A DNA stretch of 64,000 nt, taken from contig NZ_MIES01000026.1 of the NCBI RefSeq assembly GCF_003054965.1, forward strand, positions 372,001-436,000, read 5' to 3'. The translations under genes were made by a program, and so were the position numbers. The notes below the pieces were generated by a model, which ran no database searches, had not been told where the DNA came from, and saw only the letters and a program-made list of their open reading frames with translations. Shown one piece after another: positions 17,561 through 26,893 of this stretch; positions within the stretch are counted from its first letter, which is position 1; each line of letters begins with the position of its first letter. The stretch is from Saccharospirillum sp. MSK14-1 (GTDB lineage Bacteria; Pseudomonadota; Gammaproteobacteria; Pseudomonadales; Natronospirillaceae).

Positions 17561-19333
17561 TTATTCGCTCAGTCTTTGCTTCAACCCCGAATGCCGCTCC
17601 ACCCGCATCCTGACCCCTTCGAGCCAAACGCCTTCCCCACCAAACACCACTAACTCCTGCTTGGCCCGCGTCAAACCCGTATAGATCAACTCACGCGTGA
17701 GCATGGCGCTGGGGGTTTCCGGCAGTACCAAGGCAACCCGTTCGAACTCGCTGCCCTGGGTTTTGTGGATGGTCATGGCGTAGACGGTTTCATGCCTCGG
17801 CAGCCGGCCGGGGGCGACTGGTCTGTGGTTATCGCCTTCTGGGAACCAGGCTAGGAGCTGGCCGTTGTCGTCGGGCCAGAGCAGGCCAATGTCGCCGTTG
17901 TAGAGGCCGACGCCGTAGTGGTTTTCGGTGACCATGATCGGCTGGCCGCGGTAGGCGGGTTCGCGGTTGGGGTTGAGTTGGCGTTCGATGCGTTCGTTCA
18001 GCGCTTCGACGCCGCGTGGGCCGACTCGGGTCGGGCACAGCAGGCGGAATTGGAACAGGCGGTCGAAGGCTTCGCTCAAGTTCTCGGCCTGGGCGATGGG
18101 TTGGTACCAGGTGCGCGTCCAGGCGTCGATTTGGGCATAGAGGTCGTCGTCGCCGAGCCATTGGACGTCGTTGTGTTCGCCTTTCAGTGTGGCGAGGCTG
18201 GCGTCGCTTTGGCCGTCGATGACCTGGCGGGCGAGTTGGCCGATGCCGGAATTGGGACCGAAACGGCGGCTGTCGTAAAGGTAGCTGAGGTAGTCGGCGC
18301 TGCCTTTTGCATCATTTTCAAGGCCAATTCCCAACTGTTTAAGTTGATTTTTTCGGGTCTTGGAATAGCCTGGATGCGGTCTTTCAGCTAGGTCGGCGAG
18401 CACGCTTCCGGCCGCAACAGACGGTAACTGGTCGGCATCACCCAGGAAGATGACGCGAACGTGCTCTGGCAGTGCGCGGAACAGGCGCGTCATCAGCGGT
18501 AAGTCGACCATGGAGACTTCATCGACCACCAGAATGTCGAGTTCCAGCGGGTTGCGGTCGTGGTGGCGGAAGTCGAGCTGGTTGGGAATGACGCCCAGTA
18601 AGCGGTGCAGCGTGGACGCGGTTTCCGGGATGGCGTCGAGCGTCAGCATATCGACGGGGCCGAGCAGGTCGGCTTTGGCGGCGCGGATGGATTCGCCCAA
18701 ACGCTGTGCAGCCTTGCCGGTCGGGGCGGCGAGTTTGATGACCGGCAGGTCGGTTGCGGTGGCCGCTAACAAAGCCAGCAGCCGGGTGACGGTGAAGGTT
18801 TTACCGGTGCCGGGGCCGCCGGCGATGACGGTGAAGCGGTTCAGCAAGGCATTGGCCGCCGCGACTTGCTGCCAGTTGGTGGTGTCGCTGGTGCCGAACA
18901 GGTCAGTCAGCACCTGTTTGGCGGTTTTCAGGTTGGCGTCGACCGGAGCCTTTAGGCGTGAACTCAGCGCAGTGGCCAGTTCGGTTTCGAAGCGCCAGTA
19001 GCGGCGCAGATAGAGCCGGTCCAGGTCGAAAACCACCGGGGCGTTGTCGTCCGGGCGGATGGGTAAGGACGCCAGTTTTTCTCGCCAGTCTTCAAGCGCC
19101 GGGAAGCGATAGCCGCTGTCCGGGTCGTCTTCCGCACGCCATTCAAAACGACCAGCCCAGTGGCTCAGTTGCAAACAGGCGTGGCCCTGTTGCAGCGCCT
19201 GACTGACGCCGACCAGTGAGTGGAACAGCCAGTCGTCGTGGCAATTCAGAAAGTCGCACAGCCGTTCGGCGAGCAATAAGTCGAGTTCGGCGACGCCTTC
19301 CAGATGGCGGTTCAGGTCGAGTAAGTCGGTCAT
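17561..19333 (-). CDS. recD: Exodeoxyribonuclease V subunit alpha (5'-3' helicase)
   Basis: Fast 5'-3' helicase of RecBCD, the enzyme that processes double-strand ends and degrades linear DNA. 590 residues (E. coli 608). The P-loop GGPGTGKT is at residues 172-179; motif II is VDEVSMVD; the late motif THKTQGSEF matches the SF1B motif V/VI region. The start at 19333 overlaps the recB stop (ATGA). A longer in-frame reading to 19654 is the recB shadow and is discarded because its sequence is Arg/Pro-rich and lacks family features. Confidence 0.96.
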   Translation of the reverse strand: MTDLLDLNRHLEGVAELDLLLAERLCDFLNCHDDWLFHSLVGVSQALQQGHACLQLSHWAGRFEWRAEDDPDSGYRFPALEDWREKLASLPIRPDDNAPVVFDLDRLYLRRYWRFETELATALSSRLKAPVDANLKTAKQVLTDLFGTSDTTNWQQVAAANALLNRFTVIAGGPGTGKTFTVTRLLALLAATATDLPVIKLAAPTGKAAQRLGESIRAAKADLLGPVDMLTLDAIPETASTLHRLLGVIPNQLDFRHHDRNPLELDILVVDEVSMVDLPLMTRLFRALPEHVRVIFLGDADQLPSVAAGSVLADLAERPHPGYSKTRKNQLKQLGIGLENDAKGSADYLSYLYDSRRFGPNSGIGQLARQVIDGQSDASLATLKGEHNDVQWLGDDDLYAQIDAWTRTWYQPIAQAENLSEAFDRLFQFRLLCPTRVGPRGVEALNERIERQLNPNREPAYRGQPIMVTENHYGVGLYNGDIGLLWPDDNGQLLAWFPEGDNHRPVAPGRLPRHETVYAMTIHKTQGSEFERVALVLPETPSAMLTRELIYTGLTRAKQELVVFGGEGVWLEGVRMRVERHSGLKQRLSE

Positions 19334-22300
19334 GCGTTTACCTCTTCGCCCTGGAACAAGGCATCCAGTTCGGCGATGGCGGTGAGGTCGGCTTCGCGAT
19401 GGTAGATGCCGCTGGCGTTGCCCGGCGCCATGCCGCGCAGGTAGAGGTAATGCACGCCGCCAAGATGTTGCGCCGGGTCGTAATCGGCCAGTCGCGTTTT
19501 CAGGTAGCGGTGCAGTGCCAGGCTGTAGATCAGGTATTGCAGGTCGTAGTAGCTGTTCTGCACGCTCTCGGTCAGCCAGGGGTCCTGATAGCGCGCCAGC
19601 TGGTTGCCGAGGTAACTGGATTTGTAATCGACCACGTAATAGCGGCCGCCCCACTGATACACCAGATCGATGTAGCCGTGCATCATGCCTTTTAGTCGAC
19701 GCGGATCGGGCAGCGCCACGGCCTGTTGGCCGCGATGGCGGGCCAGAATATCGGCGAGCAGGCGACCGGCGTTGGCGGTCGCATTCAGCGGGAAATAAAA
19801 CTCGGACTCGCGCAGCGTCTGGTTCAGCGGCAAGTCTGCCAACCGTGCGCCGCTGGGCAATTCGGTGTGCAGAATTTCGGTCAGCCAGTCGATTAACTGC
19901 GGCTCGGCGTTTTCGATGCCGCTGATCAAACCCTGATAGCGCTGGCGTGGCGCTTGTAAGGCGGCTTCGAAGTCGGGCTGGTGGAAGTCGAGCCGTTCCA
20001 GAATATCGTGCAGCAGGTTACCGGCTTCGGCGCCGCGGGCGAGCGAGAAACGCAGAGGCAGTTCGCTGGCTGGGGTATTGGTGGCCTCGGGTTCGTCCTG
20101 GTCGCGGTCCGGGTTCGACAGGCCGCCGTGGCGGGCGTTTCGGGTCAGCGCTGAGAAGGAACTGAGCCACCAGTCGCGTTCAATGCTGCCGTGGAAGTCG
20201 GCGGGTTTGAGGTCGCCGCGGGGTGTGGCCGATAGCGATGACGGTTGTTCGGTGGTTAAGGCGATATCACGCAGCAGGTTTGGGATGAGCGGGTTCGTAC
20301 CGAGTTTCTCAGTGAGGGTGCCGAACTGCTCAATGCCCATGCAGCGGGCCAACGGGCTGCGCGCGAACTCTTTGAACTCGGCAGCGAGAATATACAACCG
20401 GCTTTCGGCGCGGGTGGCGGCTACATAAAGCAGGCGGATGTCTTCGGCGATCTGCTCCTGCTGCCAGAGTTCGATTTCCTCATCGCTCGGGTTCAGCGCC
20501 AGGCGCGCGCTGTGATCGTGGCGGTCGTGGTAGCGGACCAGCGCGGGCGCTTGGCGGGCGCTGCGGCCGTAACTGACAAACGGCAGGAAGACGATCGGAT
20601 ATTCCAGACCTTTGGCGCCGTGCTGCGTAATCACCTGAATCAGGTCGGCATCGCTTTCCATCCGCAGTTGCGCTTCGGCGGCCAGGCGGTCGTCGTCGCG
20701 CGCCTGATCGAACCAGTGCAACAGCGCCCAGGGTTGGCGATGGTGCTGGCTGGCCTGTTGCAGCAATTCGAGCAGATGCAGGCTGTTGGTCAGAGCGCGT
20801 TCGTGTTGCTCCGGGCGCGGCTGAACGTGGCGTTGGAACAGTGCCAGCGCCATGCTCATCAGGCCCTGATTAAGCCAGCGTTCGCGCAGTTCGGTGACTT
20901 CGGCCTGCAGCTCGGCCCAGCGGTGTTCGTTTTGATGCAGCTCGAACAGCGCCTCGGTATCGAGGCCAAACCAGGGCGTAGCCAGCGCCGCGACTAAGGC
21001 GCGATCGTTTTCCAGATCGAGAATGCCGTGCAGCGCCAGACGCAGGCTGTCAGCCTCTTCGCTTTTCAATACGTTGTCGCGGCTGCTTAAGTAGACCGAA
21101 TTTAAGCCGTATTCGTGCAGCGCCAGTTGGATGGTGGCGGCTTCGTTGCGGTCGCGCACCAGTATCGCGATGTCGCCTGGCTGTACGGGTTTATTCGACC
21201 AGCTTGCTTGTGTGAGTAGCCGATGAATTTCCGCCGCCGACCACAGCGCCAGCGCGCCCTGAGCGTCTTTGGTGTAAGGCTTGTCGTCGGCGGGCAGCAG
21301 TCCCCATTGCACGGCAGCGCGGCCGGCCGGGTCGATGAGTTCAGCCGGCTCTTTGGCGCCGGCGTTCACCGGCTGGTAGTCGATGCCGAAGCCGAACACG
21401 GCGCGGCCGCCGTCGTAAAACAGTTGGTTGTAGCCGTCGACCACCGCCGGGTGCGAGCGAAAGTTGGTGTCCATCTGCCATTGCTGATCGGCGTGGTCGC
21501 GGGCGCTTAAATAGGCGAACACATCGCCGCCGCGGAAACCGTAAATCGCCTGCTTGGGGTCGCCGATCATGCACAGCAACGGTTCCGTGTCACTGCGTTT
21601 TCTATAAATCGTATCCAGAATGGCGTACTGGTCCGGGTCGGTGTCCTGAAATTCGTCGACCAGCGCGGCCGGGAATTGCTCGGCCAGCGCCGCGGCCAAA
21701 GGTTCGCCGCCGTCTTCGGTCAGGCGCTTCCGCAGCAGCACGATGAGGTCGTTAAAGTCGAGTTGGTTGAGGCGGTCCTTGGCGTCGGCGAGATGGGCGC
21801 GCGCGTAGTCGATGCCCGCCCACGCCAGTTGGGCGCGTTGTTCCAGGCTGATCTGATTCAGCGCTTTGGTGAGGCGATGCAGCGTCGGGAGCTGGTCGAT
21901 TTTTTTGGCGGTGCTGAAGGCGTCTTTGTTGAAGCCTTTATCGAACAGTTCGGGTGCGGAACCCGGCCAGGTTTGGCGCGCCAGATGGTTTAACTCATCC
22001 AGCGTTGCCTGCCAGATGGCTTGGTTATCGCCGCGCCGGGTTTTGACGTTGAGCGCAAAAAACGCCTCGGCTTCGTTGTCCCACTGCTCACGAAACGCCT
22101 GCCAGGCGGGTTCCGGGTCCGTCACGCCCGGTTCCGGTAATGGCTCGCTGCTGGCGATGGTGTTGGCCCAGCTGTCAAAAAACGCATCCGGTGTGGGCCA
22201 GTGTTGGTAGAGCAAACCGAAGTCGTCATCGCCAGCGCGACGGCGATACCAGTCGCGCAGCGCTTCCATGATCAGCTCGCGGCTGTCGGTTTCCATTTCG

Positions 22301-22704
22301 GCGTTAAAACCGATGCCGCTGGCGAACGCTTGCTGGGTTAATGCGCGTTTGCAGAAACCGTGAATGGTGTAGACGGCGGCTTCGTCCAGATGCAGCAGCG
22401 CCTGATACAGCCGGGCTTTGGCTTTCACCGGGTCGATACGCTGGCGCAGTTCGGCGAAAAAGGGTTCGTCGAGAGTATCCCAGTGGTCGTGTGCTTCGCG
22501 CAGCAGCGTTGCCAGACGTCCGCGCAGCTCTTCGGTGGCGGCTTTGGTAAAGGTCATCACCAGAATGCGATCGACGCCGAGGTTTGATTCCAGCAACAGC
22601 CGAATATAGAGCCGGGTGATGTTGTAGGTTTTACCGGTACCGGCGCTGGCTTCAATGAGCTGGCGACCGGTGAGCGGTAGGGTGGCGGCGTCGAGTGTGG
22701 GCAT
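19330..22704 (-). CDS. recB: Exodeoxyribonuclease V subunit beta (3'-5' helicase/nuclease)
   Basis: 1124 residues (E. coli 1180). UvrD-type helicase with the P-loop near residues 19-26 (ASAGTGKT), motif II (VDEFQDTDPDQ), and a C-terminal RecB nuclease domain whose metal/catalytic core is visible as GYIDLVY followed by VVDYKSSYLG. It starts 13 bp after the toxin gene of the inserted toxin-antitoxin pair and is translationally coupled to recD. No frameshift or missing motif was seen, so the enzyme is expected to be active. Confidence 0.96.
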   Translation of the reverse strand: MPTLDAATLPLTGRQLIEASAGTGKTYNITRLYIRLLLESNLGVDRILVMTFTKAATEELRGRLATLLREAHDHWDTLDEPFFAELRQRIDPVKAKARLYQALLHLDEAAVYTIHGFCKRALTQQAFASGIGFNAEMETDSRELIMEALRDWYRRRAGDDDFGLLYQHWPTPDAFFDSWANTIASSEPLPEPGVTDPEPAWQAFREQWDNEAEAFFALNVKTRRGDNQAIWQATLDELNHLARQTWPGSAPELFDKGFNKDAFSTAKKIDQLPTLHRLTKALNQISLEQRAQLAWAGIDYARAHLADAKDRLNQLDFNDLIVLLRKRLTEDGGEPLAAALAEQFPAALVDEFQDTDPDQYAILDTIYRKRSDTEPLLCMIGDPKQAIYGFRGGDVFAYLSARDHADQQWQMDTNFRSHPAVVDGYNQLFYDGGRAVFGFGIDYQPVNAGAKEPAELIDPAGRAAVQWGLLPADDKPYTKDAQGALALWSAAEIHRLLTQASWSNKPVQPGDIAILVRDRNEAATIQLALHEYGLNSVYLSSRDNVLKSEEADSLRLALHGILDLENDRALVAALATPWFGLDTEALFELHQNEHRWAELQAEVTELRERWLNQGLMSMALALFQRHVQPRPEQHERALTNSLHLLELLQQASQHHRQPWALLHWFDQARDDDRLAAEAQLRMESDADLIQVITQHGAKGLEYPIVFLPFVSYGRSARQAPALVRYHDRHDHSARLALNPSDEEIELWQQEQIAEDIRLLYVAATRAESRLYILAAEFKEFARSPLARCMGIEQFGTLTEKLGTNPLIPNLLRDIALTTEQPSSLSATPRGDLKPADFHGSIERDWWLSSFSALTRNARHGGLSNPDRDQDEPEATNTPASELPLRFSLARGAEAGNLLHDILERLDFHQPDFEAALQAPRQRYQGLISGIENAEPQLIDWLTEILHTELPSGARLADLPLNQTLRESEFYFPLNATANAGRLLADILARHRGQQAVALPDPRRLKGMMHGYIDLVYQWGGRYYVVDYKSSYLGNQLARYQDPWLTESVQNSYYDLQYLIYSLALHRYLKTRLADYDPAQHLGGVHYLYLRGMAPGNASGIYHREADLTAIAELDALFQGEEVNA

Positions 22705-22717
22705 TGAGGATTGCCGG

Positions 22718-22999
22718 TCAGGGTCTTTTTCCGGTATCCAGCCGATGATGGAATACCGAGTGAATGATCAGGCCTTCCACCTCAATGCTGTAAAACAGCG
22801 TGAAGGGAAAGCGGCGAGTTAAGCAACCGCGAATGGCGTCGTGATAGAGCGGCTGCGCTTTGGGATTGGCGATGATTTGCTGTAGGGCGGCTTCAATATT
22901 GTTGAGAAAATCCTGCCCTAAGCCGCGCTGTTGCCGTTCGTACCAGAGAAAGGCGGTTTCCAGGTCATCCTTGGCCCGGTCGGTGTAGAGCAGCTTCAT
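22718..22999 (-). CDS. RelE/ParE superfamily toxin of a type II toxin-antitoxin pair
   Basis: 93 residues, basic. Family features: the opening LLYTDRAKDDLETAFLWYE, a GLGQDF turn, a central RRFPFTLFYSI strand pair, and C-terminal IIHSVFHHRLD (H-x-x-R-x-P-like ending). ParE-like toxins poison gyrase and RelE-like ones cut mRNA; the target cannot be decided here. It overlaps the antitoxin stop by 4 bp and ends 13 bp before recB. The pair sits between recC and recB, the slot occupied by ptrA in E. coli. Confidence 0.88.
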   Translation of the reverse strand: MKLLYTDRAKDDLETAFLWYERQQRGLGQDFLNNIEAALQQIIANPKAQPLYHDAIRGCLTRRFPFTLFYSIEVEGLIIHSVFHHRLDTGKRP

Positions 23000-23223
23000 T
23001 GGTTGCCTTTACGCAGCGCCTCATGAACGTTTTGCCAGCTGTGCAGGCCTTGTTCACCAGCCTGGTAGCTCTGGTAGCGCTTTTTCAGTTCCTCACGTTG
23101 CCAGTCCGGCAGCGGCAACTCGGCATTGCTGGCGGCAATGGTGTCCCAGATGTCTTCGACCAGTTTGAGTTTTTCGCTCAGTGCCAGGTTGTCGATTTCA
23201 CTGCGCAATTGTTGGCTGTTCAT
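22996..23223 (-). CDS. Antitoxin of the addiction-module (PF09720-like) family
   Basis: 75 residues, acidic and helical. The pattern LALSEKLKLVEDIWDTI followed by LPDWQREELKKR is typical of the unstable-antitoxin family that pairs with RelE/ParE toxins. The ATG at 23223 has GAGGTG upstream and is preferred over a GTG three codons earlier. It lies 63 bp downstream of recC, and its stop overlaps the toxin start. No obvious inverted repeat was found in the 63-bp gap, so autoregulation from its own promoter is not demonstrated. Confidence 0.88.
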   Translation of the reverse strand: MNSQQLRSEIDNLALSEKLKLVEDIWDTIAASNAELPLPDWQREELKKRYQSYQAGEQGLHSWQNVHEALRKGNQ

Positions 23224-23286
23224 GGTCGTCACCTCGGTTTCTGCTGGTTCAGTTTAGCGCTACATCCAATGGTTGAGAAAGTCTGC

Positions 23287-26200
23287 TTAGGTTTCAGTGA
23301 GCTGCGCAAACAACGGCTCATAGAGCGCCAGCAGATCATCGCGCAACGCCGTCTCATCGGGCGGCTCCGGCCAGAACCAGTGCATATAGGCGTCGCTGCC
23401 CAGGCCGCTGCGGAATTGATCGCCGGTCCAGAGGCGGTCGAAGTGGTAGGGCTGGTATTCGCCGCGCGTTCTGGGCTTGGCGATTTCAACGCCGATGGCG
23501 GCGTTCAGCGGCAGCGGCCGGCACAGCGCCAGCTTCCAGATGCGCAGCCAGTTGGTCAGTTCGGCTTTGGCGTCGTCAGCGTTTAAGGGTGCTAGCTGCA
23601 ACTGATAGACGGCGTCGGTTTTGTTGGTGCGGTACAGGCCCAGTGTTTCGGTGCTGCCGCTGAGGTTGGCGACCAGATGATGCAGCCAGAGCGTCAGGTA
23701 ATCCCTGCCTTTGGCGTCAGCCAAACGCCAGAACAGCAGACGGCCATCGGCGAGGCGAGGTAAGTGTGCGCTGAGGGTCTGGCCGTCGATGATTGTTTCG
23801 ACGCGGTCGAGTGTCAGTTCGCCGCTGCCCAGTTCCATCAGGTTGCCGGCGAATTGTTCGGCCTGGTGTTGCCAGCTTTGCAGATCGTCTTCGGCTTCTC
23901 GGTGATCGGGCAGCAGGCCCGACAGCCGAGCGCGTTCGAGCCAGTTTTCGACCGGCCTGTCGTCGAGCCCCAGTTCGCTGTCGATCAACTGCGCCTGGAG
24001 TTGATAGCGGGTCAGGTGATCGGGTGCGAAAGGTTCGCTGTCGTCCAGTTGCGGGCCGCTGTCGTAACCCAAAAACAAACCCAGCCGCGTGCGGGCAAAG
24101 GCGCGTGACGGATGGTCGAGCGCATCGATGAGTTGTTTCAGCGGCAGTTCGTCTGGCCACTCTGGCTCGGGCAATTCGGCGATGTTGCTGGCGCCGGGCA
24201 AGGCATGGGTCAGGCGCAGCCAGTGGCGGTCGAAGCTGGGTTGTTCGCCCTGATAATTGGCGGCGGCGAAAGGTTGCAGCGGCAGGTCGCGAATGTACTC
24301 GCGCCGCCAGCCGCTGGCGGATTCGAGGTAGCCGAACAGTTCGGTCAGCACCAGAGAGGGTTGGCGCTCGGTGTTGTTGCTGACATCGCGGCCCTGGTAG
24401 CTGAGATAAATCGAATCGCGTGCTGATAGCAGCGCTTCAAGGAACAGATAGCGGTCGTCGCCGCGCCGCGAACGATCGCCGAGGCGATGATCGTTGGCCA
24501 TTAAATCGAAACCCAAAGGCGGCCGGTGGCGCGGGAATTCGCCGTCGTTTAATCCGAGTACGGCCAGCACTTTGAAGGGAATGGAACGCATCGGTACCAG
24601 CGAGCAAACGGTAATCTGGCCGGTCAAAAACTGGCGACCACCGCTCTGGCTGCCAGAGAATGCCTGCATCAGTACGTCGCGGATGACGCCGAGTGGAATG
24701 TCGCCAGCGTAACCCGCTTCGAAGCAGTGTTGACCGAGGTCGGCGATGGCTGCGCGCAGGTCGTCGTGCGCTGGGTCGAAGGTCTCGCCGGTGGCGAACA
24801 GCGCCAGTCGCAACCGGTCTTTGAGGAAGGCTTGCCAGTGTTCAATATCGCGCGGCTGGTTCAGCTCCGCAGCCAGTTGTTTCAGGCGACGCACGAACGC
24901 CATTAAGCGGCCCAGTTGCAGCGCATCGCTGCCTTCGACCTGCGGCAGTAGTAAGCGCTCACCCAGAATCGTTTCTTCATCGCCCCAGGCGAAGCCGAGC
25001 AGCAGTCGGTCGAGGCCTTGTTGCCAGGTGAAGTGATCGCTCACCTCACGTTCGACGAAGTCGGCTTTGTGCTGCGCATCCAGCCCCCAATGCACCGCCG
25101 CGTCACTGAGCCAGTGGGCCAGCTGATCGACGTCGTCCGGCGTTAATCGGAACTGCGTCTGAATCGCCGGCACGCGCAGCCAGCCAATCACCTGACTGAC
25201 TTGGAAGCGGGCGTCGGGCAGCGTTAATAAGTCGAGAAAGGCAGCGACGGTCGGGTCGGCATCTTTTAAATGACGGTCGGCGATGGAGCACGGCAGTGGC
25301 GGTACTTTTTCTGAAAGATCTTCAAAGCGGCGCGCGAACACGGCTTCGACAAAGGGTGCGTAGTCTTCGACGTTGGGGCACATCACGACCACATCTTTGG
25401 GCGTGAGCGTGGGGTCGTCGTTAAAGCGATGCAGCAGCCAGTCGTGTAAACCCTGAACTTCGCGCAATGCCGAGTGGGCGCGGGTGACGCTGATGGAGGT
25501 GTCGTTCAGGTCGCTCGGTGATTCGCGGCCATCGTGCAGATGCAGAATATCGCGCTGCAATTGCGCCAGCAGCGTTGGTGTTTGGTTTTCAACAAAGACC
25601 GGCGTTTCCAGATCGGCGCGTTCACTGAGCAGACGCACAAAGGCCTGGCCTTGTTGGCCGAGGTTGGCGAGCAGTGGATTGCCGACGTCCAACGGCGTAT
25701 CCGGGTCGGCCTCGGCTTCAATCCAGCGCGCCCGTTGTTTAGCGGCCTGGCGTTCGCTGACGACTTCGCCCCAGTAATCGTCGCTGGGGTTGAGGTACAG
25801 TAGGTGAATGTCGATGCCGCCACGCTCGGACAACGCTTTCAGAAAATCGAGCCAGAACGGCGACAGCGCATTGATGCCGAACAGAAAGAGGCGTTCAGGC
25901 AACGCATCGGCCGGTTGCGCCAGTTGGTCGATGGCCTGACGCGCCAGCTTGATGGGGTGTGGCACCGAGGTTTCGGCGGTCAGCAGACGCCACAGTTGTG
26001 CCTGCCAGTGCTCGCCGTTGCCGGCGTCCCAGTCGGCAATCCAATCCGGGCGGTAGAGCAGATATTGTTCGTACAAATCGGCCAGTTGTTCGGCCAGTTG
26101 ATGACGGCGCACCGCCTGCTGACGATCGCTTTGCCGACGCCAATAGCGGGTGGGTTCGGCAAAAACCGGGTGGTCAGCAATGTCGTCGCGTGCCAGCAAC

Positions 26201-26499
26201 GCATCGAGCCGCCAGCTTAAAACCTCGCGCCGATAGGGCGACGCTTCGGGCACTGCCTTCGGGCCGAGCACGCGACGAATCAAACTCCAGAATTCGGTGA
26301 CCGGCAGCGGAAAGCGCAGGTTCATGCTGATGCGACGGTCGCGATGCTGCGCCAGTTCCATACTCAGCCAATGCTGCATGCCGGGGTTTTGCACCAGAAT
26401 CACATCGGGCTCGAGCGGGTTGTCGACTGGCACGGCGAGCAGCCGCGCCAGCGGTTCGACCAGCACTTCGAGTTGATTACCGGGCAGGGTGTGCAGCAT
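23287..26499 (-). CDS. recC: Exodeoxyribonuclease V subunit gamma (Chi recognition)
   Basis: 1070 residues (E. coli 1122). RecC is an inactivated helicase-nuclease that splits the duplex and recognises Chi. The opening (LPGNQLEVLVEPLARLL), the DVILVQNPGMQHWL motif and LRFPLPVTEFW are typical of the family, as is the later RSIPFKVLAVLGLNDGEFPR segment. It is separated from recB by the toxin-antitoxin pair. A DUF2798 gene ends 43 bp upstream on the same strand. Confidence 0.95.
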   Translation of the reverse strand: MLHTLPGNQLEVLVEPLARLLAVPVDNPLEPDVILVQNPGMQHWLSMELAQHRDRRISMNLRFPLPVTEFWSLIRRVLGPKAVPEASPYRREVLSWRLDALLARDDIADHPVFAEPTRYWRRQSDRQQAVRRHQLAEQLADLYEQYLLYRPDWIADWDAGNGEHWQAQLWRLLTAETSVPHPIKLARQAIDQLAQPADALPERLFLFGINALSPFWLDFLKALSERGGIDIHLLYLNPSDDYWGEVVSERQAAKQRARWIEAEADPDTPLDVGNPLLANLGQQGQAFVRLLSERADLETPVFVENQTPTLLAQLQRDILHLHDGRESPSDLNDTSISVTRAHSALREVQGLHDWLLHRFNDDPTLTPKDVVVMCPNVEDYAPFVEAVFARRFEDLSEKVPPLPCSIADRHLKDADPTVAAFLDLLTLPDARFQVSQVIGWLRVPAIQTQFRLTPDDVDQLAHWLSDAAVHWGLDAQHKADFVEREVSDHFTWQQGLDRLLLGFAWGDEETILGERLLLPQVEGSDALQLGRLMAFVRRLKQLAAELNQPRDIEHWQAFLKDRLRLALFATGETFDPAHDDLRAAIADLGQHCFEAGYAGDIPLGVIRDVLMQAFSGSQSGGRQFLTGQITVCSLVPMRSIPFKVLAVLGLNDGEFPRHRPPLGFDLMANDHRLGDRSRRGDDRYLFLEALLSARDSIYLSYQGRDVSNNTERQPSLVLTELFGYLESASGWRREYIRDLPLQPFAAANYQGEQPSFDRHWLRLTHALPGASNIAELPEPEWPDELPLKQLIDALDHPSRAFARTRLGLFLGYDSGPQLDDSEPFAPDHLTRYQLQAQLIDSELGLDDRPVENWLERARLSGLLPDHREAEDDLQSWQHQAEQFAGNLMELGSGELTLDRVETIIDGQTLSAHLPRLADGRLLFWRLADAKGRDYLTLWLHHLVANLSGSTETLGLYRTNKTDAVYQLQLAPLNADDAKAELTNWLRIWKLALCRPLPLNAAIGVEIAKPRTRGEYQPYHFDRLWTGDQFRSGLGSDAYMHWFWPEPPDETALRDDLLALYEPLFAQLTET

Positions 26500-26542
26500 C
26501 AGTGGGCACCGTCAAAATCTGCGCCCAGTGTATCACGCAGCA

Positions 26543-26767
26543 TTAACGGTGCAGGTAGGCGGTGAGCGCTTGCAGTTTGGGTGCGCCGAGCAGAATCAGC
26601 ATAAAGGCAATCGGCCAGGCGACCATAAACGCCTGACCCCAGGCGAGCAGATAGCTGGGACCGAAACCGATGTTCACCCAGGTGATCAGAGCGGTCATCA
26701 AGGTGACCATATAAACCGACATCAGCAGCGGAAACGTAAAAGGCCGCAAGGTTTTATGAACGCGCAT
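26543..26767 (-). CDS. DUF2798 family small membrane protein
   Basis: 74 residues with two hydrophobic segments (about 11-31 and 43-62) and the family-typical SVYMVTLMTALITWVN segment. DUF2798 proteins are two-helix inner-membrane proteins of unknown role. GGGAG lies about 9 bp before the ATG. The gene ends 43 bp before recC, so both could share a transcript, but a functional link is not implied. Confidence 0.8.
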   Translation of the reverse strand: MRVHKTLRPFTFPLLMSVYMVTLMTALITWVNIGFGPSYLLAWGQAFMVAWPIAFMLILLGAPKLQALTAYLHR

Positions 26768-26814
26768 TCGGTCATTCTCCCAAGGTTAAGACCGCCCCTA
26801 TGATGGGGCCAACG

Positions 26815-26827
26815 AATTGCACCGCAA
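26815..26827 (+). promoter_or_regulatory. Ada-box-like site upstream of the oxygenase-alkA pair
   Basis: AAT (26815-26817), six bases, then GCAA (26824-26827). This is the A-box/B-box arrangement recognised by methylated Ada in E. coli ada and alkA promoters. It lies 67 bp before the oxygenase ATG. A weak -10 candidate TAGAGT is at 26858-26863. Confidence 0.4.
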
Positions 26828-26893
26828 GGTGCGGATGGCGATGTAGCGGCTAAAGCGTAGAGTGCCCATGAAAGCACCGACGATGAAAACGCC

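Noticed and set aside
19334-19654. Possible N-terminal extension of RecD
   Set aside because: Arg/Pro-rich sequence within recB; the ATGA-coupled start at 19333 gives the family length.
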